Shown: in pieces, positions 1-8,007 of the stretch | How positions within the stretch are numbered: position 1 is the stretch's first letter | How the letters are laid out: each line of letters opens with the position of its first letter | Position numbers and translations under genes: made by a program | Notes under the pieces: generated by a model | Database searches by the model: none | The model's input: the letters and a program-made list of their open reading frames with translations, nothing else | What the model was told of the DNA's origin: nothing | DNA from: CAZAQK01 sp964535825 | GTDB taxonomy: Bacteria > Pseudomonadota > Alphaproteobacteria > Rickettsiales > SXRF01 | Assembly (NCBI GenBank): GCA_964535825.1 | Contig: CAZHUC010000006.1 | Location: 62,001 to 126,000 of the forward strand | Reading direction: 5' to 3' | DNA length: 64,000 nt

Positions 1-823
1 CAAGCATCTTCTTGTAGAACGGCATAGGCGACATGCGGCAGAACACCACGATCATGATGCCGAATAATAAATATTGCGTAAGCAGTGCACCAAACACAAC
101 GATCACCAGTTTAATAAGTAGCAGGACGATACCAAGTCCTTGCGTACCCACCACCCATGAGATCAGTGCGAACACACCGTATGGCGAGAACTGCACGATC
201 ATCTCGATGAGTTTGAACATGGCAAACGCAGCTGCATGGCAGATCTCTGTGAGCTTTGCCGTTTGTGCGCGTGTTTTGTTGAGAGTAATGCCGAGGAATA
301 TCGCGAATACCACGACCTGCAAGACATGGTCATCTGCCATGGCCTTCACGATATTGGTGGGAACAATATCCACCAGCATCTTGATGATGCTCACGTCAGA
401 AGGCGGTTTGACCGCTGACGTTACAGCTCCCGTAGTGGCCTGCAATTCTTCCAAGCTTAGTCCGATACCAGGCTGGAATAGATGCCCGAATGTAAGGCCG
501 ATCACTACAGCGAACGCACCCGTCATCAGGTATGCCGCAACCGATTTAACACCAACACGTTTGAAGGCGCTTTCATCGGTCATATTGGTGATACCAAAGA
601 CCAGCGCGAAGAAAATAAGAGGGATCACCACCATCTTGATGAGGTTGATGAACACCGTGCCTACTGGTTTGACATAATCGGTCAGGATGGTCTTGCCATC
701 GACACCAAGGAAATTGTCGGCACTAATAGGGCCTACGATGAAACCAAACACGATACCCAGCACTAAACCAAGTATCACACGAAACCATAATTTTCCCAGC
801 AGGGACTTAAGTGTTGCGGTCAT
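1..823 (-). CDS. DAACS-family dicarboxylate/amino acid:cation symporter (C-terminus beyond window)
   Basis: I translated the minus strand from an ATG at 823-821; the frame stays open to the window edge (about 274 residues), so the C-terminal third is missing. The product has a basic N-terminus, a string of hydrophobic helices, and the KMVVIPLIFFALVFGI and DHVLQVVVFAIFLGI segments typical of the GltP/DctA family, which import glutamate, aspartate or C4-dicarboxylates with H+ or Na+ through the inner membrane. The selectivity motifs of the C-terminal half are not visible, so the substrate is open. It lies 55 bp downstream of a TAXI solute-binding protein on the same strand, an unusual pairing. 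Confidence 0.9.
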   Translation of the reverse strand, partial: MTATLKSLLGKLWFRVILGLVLGIVFGFIVGPISADNFLGVDGKTILTDYVKPVGTVFINLIKMVVIPLIFFALVFGITNMTDESAFKRVGVKSVAAYLMTGAFAVVIGLTFGHLFQPGIGLSLEELQATTGAVTSAVKPPSDVSIIKMLVDIVPTNIVKAMADDHVLQVVVFAIFLGITLNKTRAQTAKLTEICHAAAFAMFKLIEMIVQFSPYGVFALISWVVGTQGLGIVLLLIKLVIVVFGALLTQYLLFGIMIVVFCRMSPMPFYKKML

Positions 824-838
824 TATCCCTCTTACTTA

Positions 839-871
839 TTTTTATAGTGGAGTTTCGGTGTACTATAAAAA
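839..871 (-). promoter_or_regulatory. Inverted repeat between TAXI and symporter genes
   Basis: A perfect 10-bp AT-rich inverted repeat (839-848 pairs with 862-871, 13-nt loop) fills most of the 55-bp spacer between the two minus-strand genes. The stem is weak and no T-tract follows a GC-rich stem, so it is a poor terminator. A processing or attenuation site giving more binding protein than carrier, or an operator, are possible readings. Confidence 0.45.
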
Positions 872-878
872 GCTAGGC

Positions 879-1862
879 TTAGTCAATCAGGCCTTTTTCC
901 TTGAAATATTTGATAGCGCCAGGATGCATCGGAGCAAGTCCGTTATCCATTACCATGTGGCTTGCATCGAGCGTTGCAAATACCGGATGGAGTGTTTTGA
1001 AATTATCCAGATTATCAAACATCGCTTTTACGATCTGATACACCACATCATCATCGAGGTCTTTGGAAGCAACAAGCACAGCCTTCACGCCGAAAGTGCG
1101 TACATCCTGCATGTTACCCTTATACATGTTGGCAGGAATGATAGCACGCGTATAAAAAGGATTTTCACTGATCATCGCATCAATCACCGGTCCGGTCACA
1201 TCCACGATCTTTGTTTCGCATGCAGATGTTACCTGCTGTACAGCTCCGTTCGGATGGCCACCGGCATATACCATCGCATCGATCGTGCCGTTGCAGAGCG
1301 CTTCTGACTGATCGTTAGATTTCAGATCCACCACACCGGAGAAGGTTTTATTGCTCCAGCCTTTGCGATGCATCAACTCTTCCATGGTGGCACGCATGCC
1401 TGAACCGGGCGCACCAAGATCTACTTTCTTACCTTTGAGATCATCAAAATCTTTGATCTTTGCATCTTTACGCGTGATCACAGTGAACGGCTCAGAATGC
1501 AGGGAGAATATGACGCGGAGATCTTCGTCAGCGCCTACGTCAGAAAATATCTCATCACCTTTATAGGCGTGATAAAGCAAATCGGACTGCACAACGCCGA
1601 GTGTCAGGTCGCGTTTGCGGATCAGTTCAAGGTTATTGATAGAGCCACCCGTTGATTCTACGCCACAACGTATGCCATGTTCCTTGCGGCCACGATTCAC
1701 CAGACGACAGATCGCACCACCCGCCGGGTAATATACGCCGGTGACGCCCGCCGTACCAATGGTAATGATCTTGTCAGCTGCCTGAGCCGAAGGTACTGTG
1801 CCCACGCAGAATACCGCTAAAACCGCTGCCAGTGCTGTTGTGCCGAGTGTAATGCGTGTCAT
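879..1862 (-). CDS. TAXI-family TRAP transporter solute-binding protein
   Basis: A 327-residue periplasmic binding protein. Residues 1-28 are a Sec signal peptide ending in AQA. The mature part opens with the family hallmark GTAGVTGVYYPAGG (about 37-50), followed by the C-rich stretch and STGGSINNL typical of TAXI proteins, which bind glutamate, 2-oxoglutarate or related anions. No DctM/DctQ-type membrane subunit is visible here; the next gene downstream on the same strand is instead a DAACS symporter. The upstream neighbour is a GGDEF protein 74 bp away on the same strand. Start ATG at 1862 fits the signal peptide. The family call is secure; substrate and partner are inference. Confidence 0.92.
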   Translation of the reverse strand: MTRITLGTTALAAVLAVFCVGTVPSAQAADKIITIGTAGVTGVYYPAGGAICRLVNRGRKEHGIRCGVESTGGSINNLELIRKRDLTLGVVQSDLLYHAYKGDEIFSDVGADEDLRVIFSLHSEPFTVITRKDAKIKDFDDLKGKKVDLGAPGSGMRATMEELMHRKGWSNKTFSGVVDLKSNDQSEALCNGTIDAMVYAGGHPNGAVQQVTSACETKIVDVTGPVIDAMISENPFYTRAIIPANMYKGNMQDVRTFGVKAVLVASKDLDDDVVYQIVKAMFDNLDNFKTLHPVFATLDASHMVMDNGLAPMHPGAIKYFKEKGLID

Positions 1863-1936
1863 ATACCGCCCCCGAAAAATTGCAAGAGCGCAACTCTACC
1901 AAAAGGAGAAGTTGTGTACAACTAAATCTATACAAA

Positions 1937-2638
1937 TTAGGCGGTTTGGGTTTTTGTGCGCTTCTTATCCACATACATGGACATGTCAGCAGCGGCCAGA
2001 GCCGATTCTGAATTATCACCATTACGCAGAGAATAGCAGCCCTGTGCACATGACACGCTGATCTGTCTGCCAGCGAATGTGAACGGGCTGTTCTTGATAC
2101 GCTGCGAGATCAATATGCCACGCTTGCGGGCAGAATCTTCCTCTGCATGGTACATGATAACAGCGAACTCATCCCCACCGATACGCGCAAGAAAATCCGA
2201 TTCGCGCATGGCAGAAGCAAGAAGATCAGCGATGTGGCGGATGGCCAGATCCCCTGCCGCATGCCCATGCAAATCATTGATTTTCTTGAAATCATTGACG
2301 TCAAAATACAGAATGGTCGAAGGATGGCCATAGCGTTCATGCATGGTGATCGCCCAGCTCAGGCGGCGCATAAAGGCACGACGATTGGGAATAGGAGCAA
2401 CACAGTCCACATCCACCAGCCGTTCCATTTCGGCCAGACTCTCTTTGGTACGGGCTAGGTCTGAGCCCATATCTTCAAGCTTCTCAAGGAGTGCAGATAC
2501 GGCAAGCCTTACTGTCGGCGTCATTTCCTCATCGGGGATACCGAGCATCGCCACGCGGTCTGAAAGCCTTCCTTTACGGAATGCCTCAGAATCAGCCCCT
2601 TTTAATTGTTTTACCAAATCCAGCTTCATTGCGCTCAA
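1937..2638 (-). CDS. GGDEF-domain diguanylate cyclase
   Basis: A 233-residue cytosolic protein with an alpha-helical N-terminus (about 1-75), then a GGDEF domain. The active-site motif GGDEF is intact at 154-158. An RxxD inhibitory site (RESD, 145-148) lies five residues upstream as in product-inhibited cyclases that make cyclic-di-GMP from two GTP. The usual DxLTGLxNRR entry motif reads DCVAPIPNRR here, a variant that keeps NRR. No transmembrane or recognised sensor domain is present, so the input signal is unknown. The start ATG at 2638 could be replaced by M4. Confidence 0.9.
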   Translation of the reverse strand: MSAMKLDLVKQLKGADSEAFRKGRLSDRVAMLGIPDEEMTPTVRLAVSALLEKLEDMGSDLARTKESLAEMERLVDVDCVAPIPNRRAFMRRLSWAITMHERYGHPSTILYFDVNDFKKINDLHGHAAGDLAIRHIADLLASAMRESDFLARIGGDEFAVIMYHAEEDSARKRGILISQRIKNSPFTFAGRQISVSCAQGCYSLRNGDNSESALAAADMSMYVDKKRTKTQTA

Positions 2639-2777
2639 GATCCCCGTGTAAGCCAGAATATCTGTGTAACATTAATTAACAAGATCACATAGTGAAAGTG
2701 GGTTCGGGCACTGATTTTAGTGGTTTTACAATGGTTAATGTGTTTTTGACGCAACAGTATCATGCACATTAAATTTT

Positions 2778-2805
2778 TTGACTTTATGAGCAATTCCTGT
2801 ATGTT
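2778..2805 (+). promoter_or_regulatory. Candidate sigma70 promoter of purE-purK-fumC
   Basis: TTGACT (2778-2783) and TATGTT (2800-2805) are separated by 16 bp, about 25 bp upstream of the purE start, with an AAGGAG ribosome site between. The upstream gene is divergent, so a promoter is needed here. Confidence 0.5.
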
Positions 2806-2832
2806 GCGCCCTCTTTTTAAGGAGCACATCAC

Positions 2833-3318
2833 ATGGCTGCAAAAAAACCGGAAATTGCCATCATCATGGGTAGTACCTCTGACTGGGATACCATGAAACA
2901 TGCTGCCGATATGCTAGATGAACTCAAAGTCTCTTATGACAAACGTGTAGTTTCCGCCCATCGTACACCGGAGCGTTTATATAGCTTCGCCAAAGGTGCA
3001 AAAGCAGCCGGCTTCAAAGTGATCATTGCCGGTGCCGGCGGCGCGGCTCACCTGCCCGGTATGGCAGCCAGCATGACCAGCCTGCCTGTGCTCGGTGTGC
3101 CCGTTGAAAGCAAAACACTGAAGGGACTGGACAGTTTGCTCTCTATTGCGCAGATGCCGGGTGGTGTACCAGTGGGCACTCTGGCTGTTGGTAAAGCCGG
3201 TGCGAAGAATGCTGGTTTGCTCGCCGCATCCATTCTTGCTATCACCGACAAGGAACTTTCAAAACGTCTGGAAAAATGGCGCGATAAGCAGACCAAAAGC
3301 GTTGCGAAGAAACCGTAA
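2833..3318 (+). CDS. purE: N5-carboxyaminoimidazole ribonucleotide mutase
   Basis: A class I PurE of 161 residues that moves the carboxyl group of N5-CAIR to make CAIR in purine synthesis. Seen are the substrate loop IIMGSTSDW (10-18), SAHRTP (41-46) with the catalytic His43, and AGAGGAAHLPG (66-76). The start ATG follows AAGGAG at a normal distance. purK begins three bases after its stop, matching the two-step PurK/PurE route through unstable N5-CAIR. The C-terminus has a short Lys-rich tail. Confidence 0.97.
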   Translation: MAAKKPEIAIIMGSTSDWDTMKHAADMLDELKVSYDKRVVSAHRTPERLYSFAKGAKAAGFKVIIAGAGGAAHLPGMAASMTSLPVLGVPVESKTLKGLDSLLSIAQMPGGVPVGTLAVGKAGAKNAGLLAASILAITDKELSKRLEKWRDKQTKSVAKKP

Positions 3319-3321
3319 ATT

Positions 3322-4365
3322 ATGCCTGCGCTGTCCCCCCCCTCCACCATCGGCATTTTAGGCGGCGGGCAACTCGGCCGTATGATGGCCATGAAAGCCA
3401 CCGAGATGGGGTATAAAACGCATATCTATTGCCCGGATAAAGATTCTCCCGCCTTTGAAAAAGCCAGCACCCACAGCATCGCCGCTTATGATGATGAAGC
3501 GGCACTGAAGAAATTCTCTGCGAGTGTCGACATCATCACTTATGAATTCGAAAATATCCCGACCGCGCCACTGAAGGTCATTGCGGATAAATTATATCCA
3601 AGCATCAACGTGCTGGAAATTTGTCAGCATCGCATTAAAGAAAAAGAAACGCTGAACAAACTCGGCATTAAAACCGCGCCATTTGTTGCGGTATATAACG
3701 AAACAGACCTGCGCAGTGCTGTGCAGCAGATCAGCACACCTGTCGTGCTGAAAACAGCCACCATGGGGTATGACGGCAAAGGCCAGTGGAAGATCACAGA
3801 TGCTAACTTACCTAGCATTAAAGCAGGCGAATATGTCCTCGAAGGTTTTGTGAATTTCTCGATGGAAATTTCAGTTATTGTCGCGCGTAATGCCGGTGGC
3901 GAGGTGAAATGTTACCCGCCTGTGCACAACACACATAAAGATCATATATTGCATGAAACCATTGCCCCTGCTCCTATTCCTGATGCACTCGCACGGAAGG
4001 CAGAAACCATGGCACACACCATTGCAGAAGGCTTGCAGCTGGTTGGTATATTAGCGGTTGAGATGTTCGTATGCGGTGATGAACTGCTGGTGAATGAATT
4101 AGCCCCGCGCCCGCACAATTCCGGCCACTGGACGATGGATGCCTGCAAGACCTCACAGTTCGAGCAGGTCGTGCGCGCCATCTGCGGCCTGCCGCTGGGC
4201 AGCACAGAGATTTTGTATCCCGCAAGAATGTTGAACATTATTGGTGATGATATTAATGATATTGAGAAATATCGCGCTATGCAAAACGCCCATGTGCATC
4301 TATATGGTAAGAAAGAATCCCGCCCCGGCCGCAAAATGGGGCATGTGAATTTTCTGGAGAAATAA
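3322..4365 (+). CDS. purK: N5-carboxyaminoimidazole ribonucleotide synthase
   Basis: A 347-residue ATP-grasp enzyme that makes N5-CAIR from AIR, bicarbonate and ATP. It shows the N-terminal GILGGGQLGRMM motif (11-22), the YEFENIP segment, the ATP-grasp TATMGYDGKGQ loop and the NELAPRPHNSGHWTMDAC active-site stretch, all characteristic of PurK. It follows purE by three bases and precedes fumC by one base, so all three are very probably cotranscribed. Confidence 0.97.
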   Translation: MPALSPPSTIGILGGGQLGRMMAMKATEMGYKTHIYCPDKDSPAFEKASTHSIAAYDDEAALKKFSASVDIITYEFENIPTAPLKVIADKLYPSINVLEICQHRIKEKETLNKLGIKTAPFVAVYNETDLRSAVQQISTPVVLKTATMGYDGKGQWKITDANLPSIKAGEYVLEGFVNFSMEISVIVARNAGGEVKCYPPVHNTHKDHILHETIAPAPIPDALARKAETMAHTIAEGLQLVGILAVEMFVCGDELLVNELAPRPHNSGHWTMDACKTSQFEQVVRAICGLPLGSTEILYPARMLNIIGDDINDIEKYRAMQNAHVHLYGKKESRPGRKMGHVNFLEK

Positions 4366-4366
4366 T

Positions 4367-5779
4367 ATGACCGCAGCCGCTAAAGCACCTGCTTCCTTCC
4401 GCAGCGAATCCGATTCCTTCGGCAATATCGATGTCGATGCTTCCAAGTATTGGGGCGCGCAGACGCAGCGCAGCTTGCAGAACTTCAAAATCGGTGGCGA
4501 GACCATGCCAAAGCCGCTCATTACCGCATTCGGCATCCTCAAAATGTCTGCTGCCAAAGTGAATATGCAGATCGCCGGGCTTGATCGCAAGATCGGCGAT
4601 GCGATCGTGGAAGCTGCATCTGAAGTCATCGATGGCAAGCTCGATGGCAACTTCCCGCTCGTGGTGTGGCAGACCGGCTCCGGCACACAAACCAACATGA
4701 ACGTGAACGAGGTCATCTCCAACCGTGCGATTGAAATTCTGGGTGGTCAGATGGGCAGTAAAAAACCTGTGCACCCGAATGACCATGTGAATATGGGGCA
4801 GTCATCCAATGACTCCTTCCCTACTGCCATGCACATCGCCGCTGCGTATGAAATTCATTACTCACTCATTCCGGCACTGAAACATTTGCACAAGGCACTT
4901 GCTGCAAAAGCCAAAGCCTTCGACAAGATCATCAAGATCGGCCGCACACATTTGATGGATGCAACGCCTCTCACACTCGGCCAGGAATTTTCCGGTTATG
5001 CAAAGCAGATGGAAAATGCTATTCGCCGAGCAGAAAGCACTCTGCCTGCGCTTTATGAACTCGCGCAAGGTGGCACCGCTGTTGGCACAGGCCTTAACTC
5101 CAAAAAAGGTTTTGATGTAGCGTTTGCTAAAGAGGTAGCAAGCATCACCAAGCTGCCATTTGTTACTGCACCTAACAAATTCGAAGCACTCGCCACGCAT
5201 GACGCGCTGGTGGAATGCTCTGGCGTGCTGAACACCATTGCTACATCACTGATGAAAATCGCTAACGACATCCGCCTGCTGGGCTCTGGCCCGCGTTGCG
5301 GTTTGGGCGAACTTTCACTGCCTGAAAATGAACCCGGTTCATCCATCATGCCTGGTAAAGTAAACCCAACACAATCTGAAGCAATGACGATGCTGTGCGC
5401 GCAGGTGATGGGCAATCATGTAGCGGTAACCGTAGGTGGCGCAACGGGGCACTTTGAGCTGAACGTATTCAAGCCTGTGATCATTTATAACGTGCTGCAA
5501 TCTATCCGCCTCATCGCTGATGGCTGTGTGAGCTTCACGGATAATTGCGTGGCGGGTATTGAAGCGAACGAAGCGCGCATCACCAAACTCATGAATGAAT
5601 CACTCATGCTGGTGACCGCGCTGAACCCACATATCGGCTATGACAACGCTGCGAAAATTGCCAAGAAAGCGCACAAGGAACACACCACGCTGAAAGAAGC
5701 AGGCATCGCGCTTGGCTTGCTTACTGCCGAGCAGTTTGATGAGTGGGTAAAACCTGAGACAATGATAAGCCCGAAATAA
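4367..5779 (+). CDS. fumC: Class II fumarate hydratase
   Basis: A 470-residue iron-independent fumarase that interconverts fumarate and malate in the TCA cycle. The fumarase/aspartase superfamily signature GSSIMPGKVNP is at 324-334, and the conserved TGSGTQTNMNVNEV, SSNDSFPTAM and GRTHLMDATPLTLGQE segments are all present. Length matches the family. The start lies one base after the purK stop. A class II rather than class I enzyme fits an aerobic organism. Confidence 0.97.
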   Translation: MTAAAKAPASFRSESDSFGNIDVDASKYWGAQTQRSLQNFKIGGETMPKPLITAFGILKMSAAKVNMQIAGLDRKIGDAIVEAASEVIDGKLDGNFPLVVWQTGSGTQTNMNVNEVISNRAIEILGGQMGSKKPVHPNDHVNMGQSSNDSFPTAMHIAAAYEIHYSLIPALKHLHKALAAKAKAFDKIIKIGRTHLMDATPLTLGQEFSGYAKQMENAIRRAESTLPALYELAQGGTAVGTGLNSKKGFDVAFAKEVASITKLPFVTAPNKFEALATHDALVECSGVLNTIATSLMKIANDIRLLGSGPRCGLGELSLPENEPGSSIMPGKVNPTQSEAMTMLCAQVMGNHVAVTVGGATGHFELNVFKPVIIYNVLQSIRLIADGCVSFTDNCVAGIEANEARITKLMNESLMLVTALNPHIGYDNAAKIAKKAHKEHTTLKEAGIALGLLTAEQFDEWVKPETMISPK

Positions 5780-5785
5780 CGGGCT
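5768..5785. terminator. Short hairpin spanning the stops of two convergent genes
   Basis: AGCCCG (5768-5773) pairs with CGGGCT (5780-5785) around a six-base loop that contains the fumC stop codon. The stop of the minus-strand gene overlaps the other arm. There is no T-tract on either side, so it is at best a weak or factor-assisted terminator. Confidence 0.35.
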
Positions 5786-7748
5786 AATTGATACTATTCG
5801 TTGGTGGCTGCATGTCTTTTAGAGCTTCGCGCATCTCTTCGCGCTCTGCATGACCTTTCGGGTTGTTCGCACCTATTTCTGGTTTTTCACCCTGCACCAC
5901 ACGTTCGCGCCAGTTCGGTAATTCTGTTTTCTTTTTCAGATGCTTTGGCACCGGCTTTTCAACATGTGGTTTCAGTATGTAATCGCAGCTACCGCCGGCA
6001 TTCGGATTCACATCAAAGCTGTTATCGGATGGCGAGGTATCGGTCGCTTCCACACATTGTGCATATTGTTCGCGCACAGGATCTTTCAGCGGCTGTTGTT
6101 TCACTGCCTGCCATACCTCACCAACACCTGCACTAAATTCACTTGGGTTTAATGTGGCAGCACCGGCAAGTGCCCTGTCTACCGCAACATCCATGCGGCC
6201 ATAATCGAGTTTAGCTGCCAGCCAGTCCGATTTCGCCCAGAAATACGGTGTATAGGCGATAGAGGCATTGATGAATGAATCTGCTGCATCCAGCGTGTTC
6301 ATGTGTTCGAACGTCTTTGTTTTCTTGAGCGTTGCATCATAGATCTTGCTGACCGGCTTACGCAATACGCCTCGCACTTTATCGTTCGCTTTTGCGATCG
6401 GGTTCATCAGGCGGTCGAACAAACCCCATGTTTTTTCATTCGGATTGATAACGCCACCCGCCAGCGGATTTGGCGCGGCCTCACCCGTAACACTGTAGAA
6501 CAAACGTGTGCCCGGCTTGATCTGATCCGGATGCATATTAGCACGCAGCACGCTTCCCAGCCCTTCGCCGAACATCACAGAACCTTTTTCCGGATGGATG
6601 AACGCGCCCTGGAATTTGTTCTGCGGCACGCGTGTGATCCAGAAGAATGGTACGGCTGGTATCATATACATCACACCCTTGACGACGCTGCGTGCGAACC
6701 AGTTAGCAAATTGCTTCGTGCCATCGATCGCGACCTCAGCCATCGACTCATGCTTATGGCCAGGCACAGATTCCACCAGCGGCGGCATTTCATGATGCTT
6801 GCGAATGTGATCGATATTATGCCCTGCCCATGCGTACGCCTCGCGGAATATCAGCGTGCCGACGTTATAGGTGGTAAAGCGTTCCCATAGATTGAGTACA
6901 CCGGGCAGTGTTACGTTGCCTTTGATCTTGCCGTGATCATCAATGAGCAGACCACCACCGTTACCGCCGCGATCATAATCATGTTTGAAACCGGGGAACA
7001 TTTTGTTCATCGCAGGCGTGCCTACATGGTGCATGGAAAGCACATACGGAACTGCCACCGCCCAGTCCTCACCCGCAGAATATGTCAGTGCTGTCCACCA
7101 GTTCTTGCCGAAGGTCTTTGTTGCATCGGCCCAGTCGATGCTGCCATCTTCGCGCTTCCATGTTGGCCTTTCCGCTTTAGGATCGATCGTGTGGGCGAAT
7201 TTGCGTCCCCAGAAATCGCCGATACTCATCGAAGCAAAGTCGAATGTTACACCCACCACTTCATGGCCAAGGGTGCGTCCTGTTTTTCCACCATATCCAG
7301 CGAATTTTGCTTCTGAGCGGAAGTTATTTACAAATCGCTCACCATCTTTACCGAAAGCATTTACGGCCGCTTTGATACCTTTCCCAAAGGTAACGTCATA
7401 GGTACGGGCAATGCCCTCCACCCAATTTTCTACCGGCTTGGTGAGATTATAATTCTGCATCTTGCGCGTGGCATACCAACCACCTAGTGCAAATGCCGTT
7501 GTACCCAACACACCGCGTGAGAACATACGGATGATACCGCGTCCCGCGACGGAATCTTTAAGTGCTACTTCATTCCATGATTTTTCAGTGAGCGCAGGAT
7601 TGTAGGTTGCAGAAGTTGAATAGCCACCAACCTGATTACCTGAAATATCATTTGCAGTTTTTTTGCCCACAGCATCCCGTGCCGCATGTGTGTTATCCAC
7701 AGCGGTCTTTTCATTTTCAGCAGTAGGTTCGGACATTTTTTTGTCCAT
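5784..7748 (-). CDS. Large protein of unknown function, membrane segment near N-terminus
   Basis: A 654-residue protein I do not recognise. After a polar, Thr/Ala/Asn-rich N-terminus (1-60) comes a Gly-rich hydrophobic stretch (about 70-92, GVLGTTAFALGGWYATRKM). The rest has many Trp, His and Gly residues and further amphipathic or hydrophobic segments (for example near 345-370, GVMYMIPAVPFFWITRV). The C-terminus is Lys/Glu-rich. No catalytic motif is evident. It is divergent from the 812-residue gene at 8008, and the two have a similar Gly-rich membrane segment, so they may be related or work together. The start ATG at 7748 has a CAGGT site just upstream. Confidence 0.75.
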   Translation of the reverse strand: MDKKMSEPTAENEKTAVDNTHAARDAVGKKTANDISGNQVGGYSTSATYNPALTEKSWNEVALKDSVAGRGIIRMFSRGVLGTTAFALGGWYATRKMQNYNLTKPVENWVEGIARTYDVTFGKGIKAAVNAFGKDGERFVNNFRSEAKFAGYGGKTGRTLGHEVVGVTFDFASMSIGDFWGRKFAHTIDPKAERPTWKREDGSIDWADATKTFGKNWWTALTYSAGEDWAVAVPYVLSMHHVGTPAMNKMFPGFKHDYDRGGNGGGLLIDDHGKIKGNVTLPGVLNLWERFTTYNVGTLIFREAYAWAGHNIDHIRKHHEMPPLVESVPGHKHESMAEVAIDGTKQFANWFARSVVKGVMYMIPAVPFFWITRVPQNKFQGAFIHPEKGSVMFGEGLGSVLRANMHPDQIKPGTRLFYSVTGEAAPNPLAGGVINPNEKTWGLFDRLMNPIAKANDKVRGVLRKPVSKIYDATLKKTKTFEHMNTLDAADSFINASIAYTPYFWAKSDWLAAKLDYGRMDVAVDRALAGAATLNPSEFSAGVGEVWQAVKQQPLKDPVREQYAQCVEATDTSPSDNSFDVNPNAGGSCDYILKPHVEKPVPKHLKKKTELPNWRERVVQGEKPEIGANNPKGHAEREEMREALKDMQPPTNSIN

Positions 7749-8007
7749 AATACCTGCCCGTTCTCAGCACCGAAGGCGCGGCAAAACTCCGCATTTCCGG
7801 CTATTATAAATATATCACGGTTTTTCAACCTCTTTCCATGAACATTTTGTGACAGTCCATATTAACCATTTTTAACAACCATGGCGTGTATATAGCCGAG
7901 AAAATAGCTAAGAAAATCGTTAAAAAACAAATGTTACAGTTCGATGAATCTTATAAAACCATGTGTTTGATACCTTGAGGGGGGTATAGCCGCATGATAT
8001 TCTTACC
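7749..8007. promoter_or_regulatory. Divergent AT-rich intergenic region
   Basis: This 259-bp spacer separates two divergent large unknown genes and must hold promoters for both. On the minus strand a perfect TATAAT (7803-7808) lies 55 bp upstream of the start. No clear -35 at the usual distance and no strong repeat were seen. On the plus side a G-rich run (7978-7984) precedes the start but is too far to be a normal ribosome site. Confidence 0.35.

Noticed and set aside
33..677. Open plus-strand frames over the first 0.7 kb
   Set aside because: They are antisense to the DAACS symporter, whose minus-strand translation is clearly conserved.
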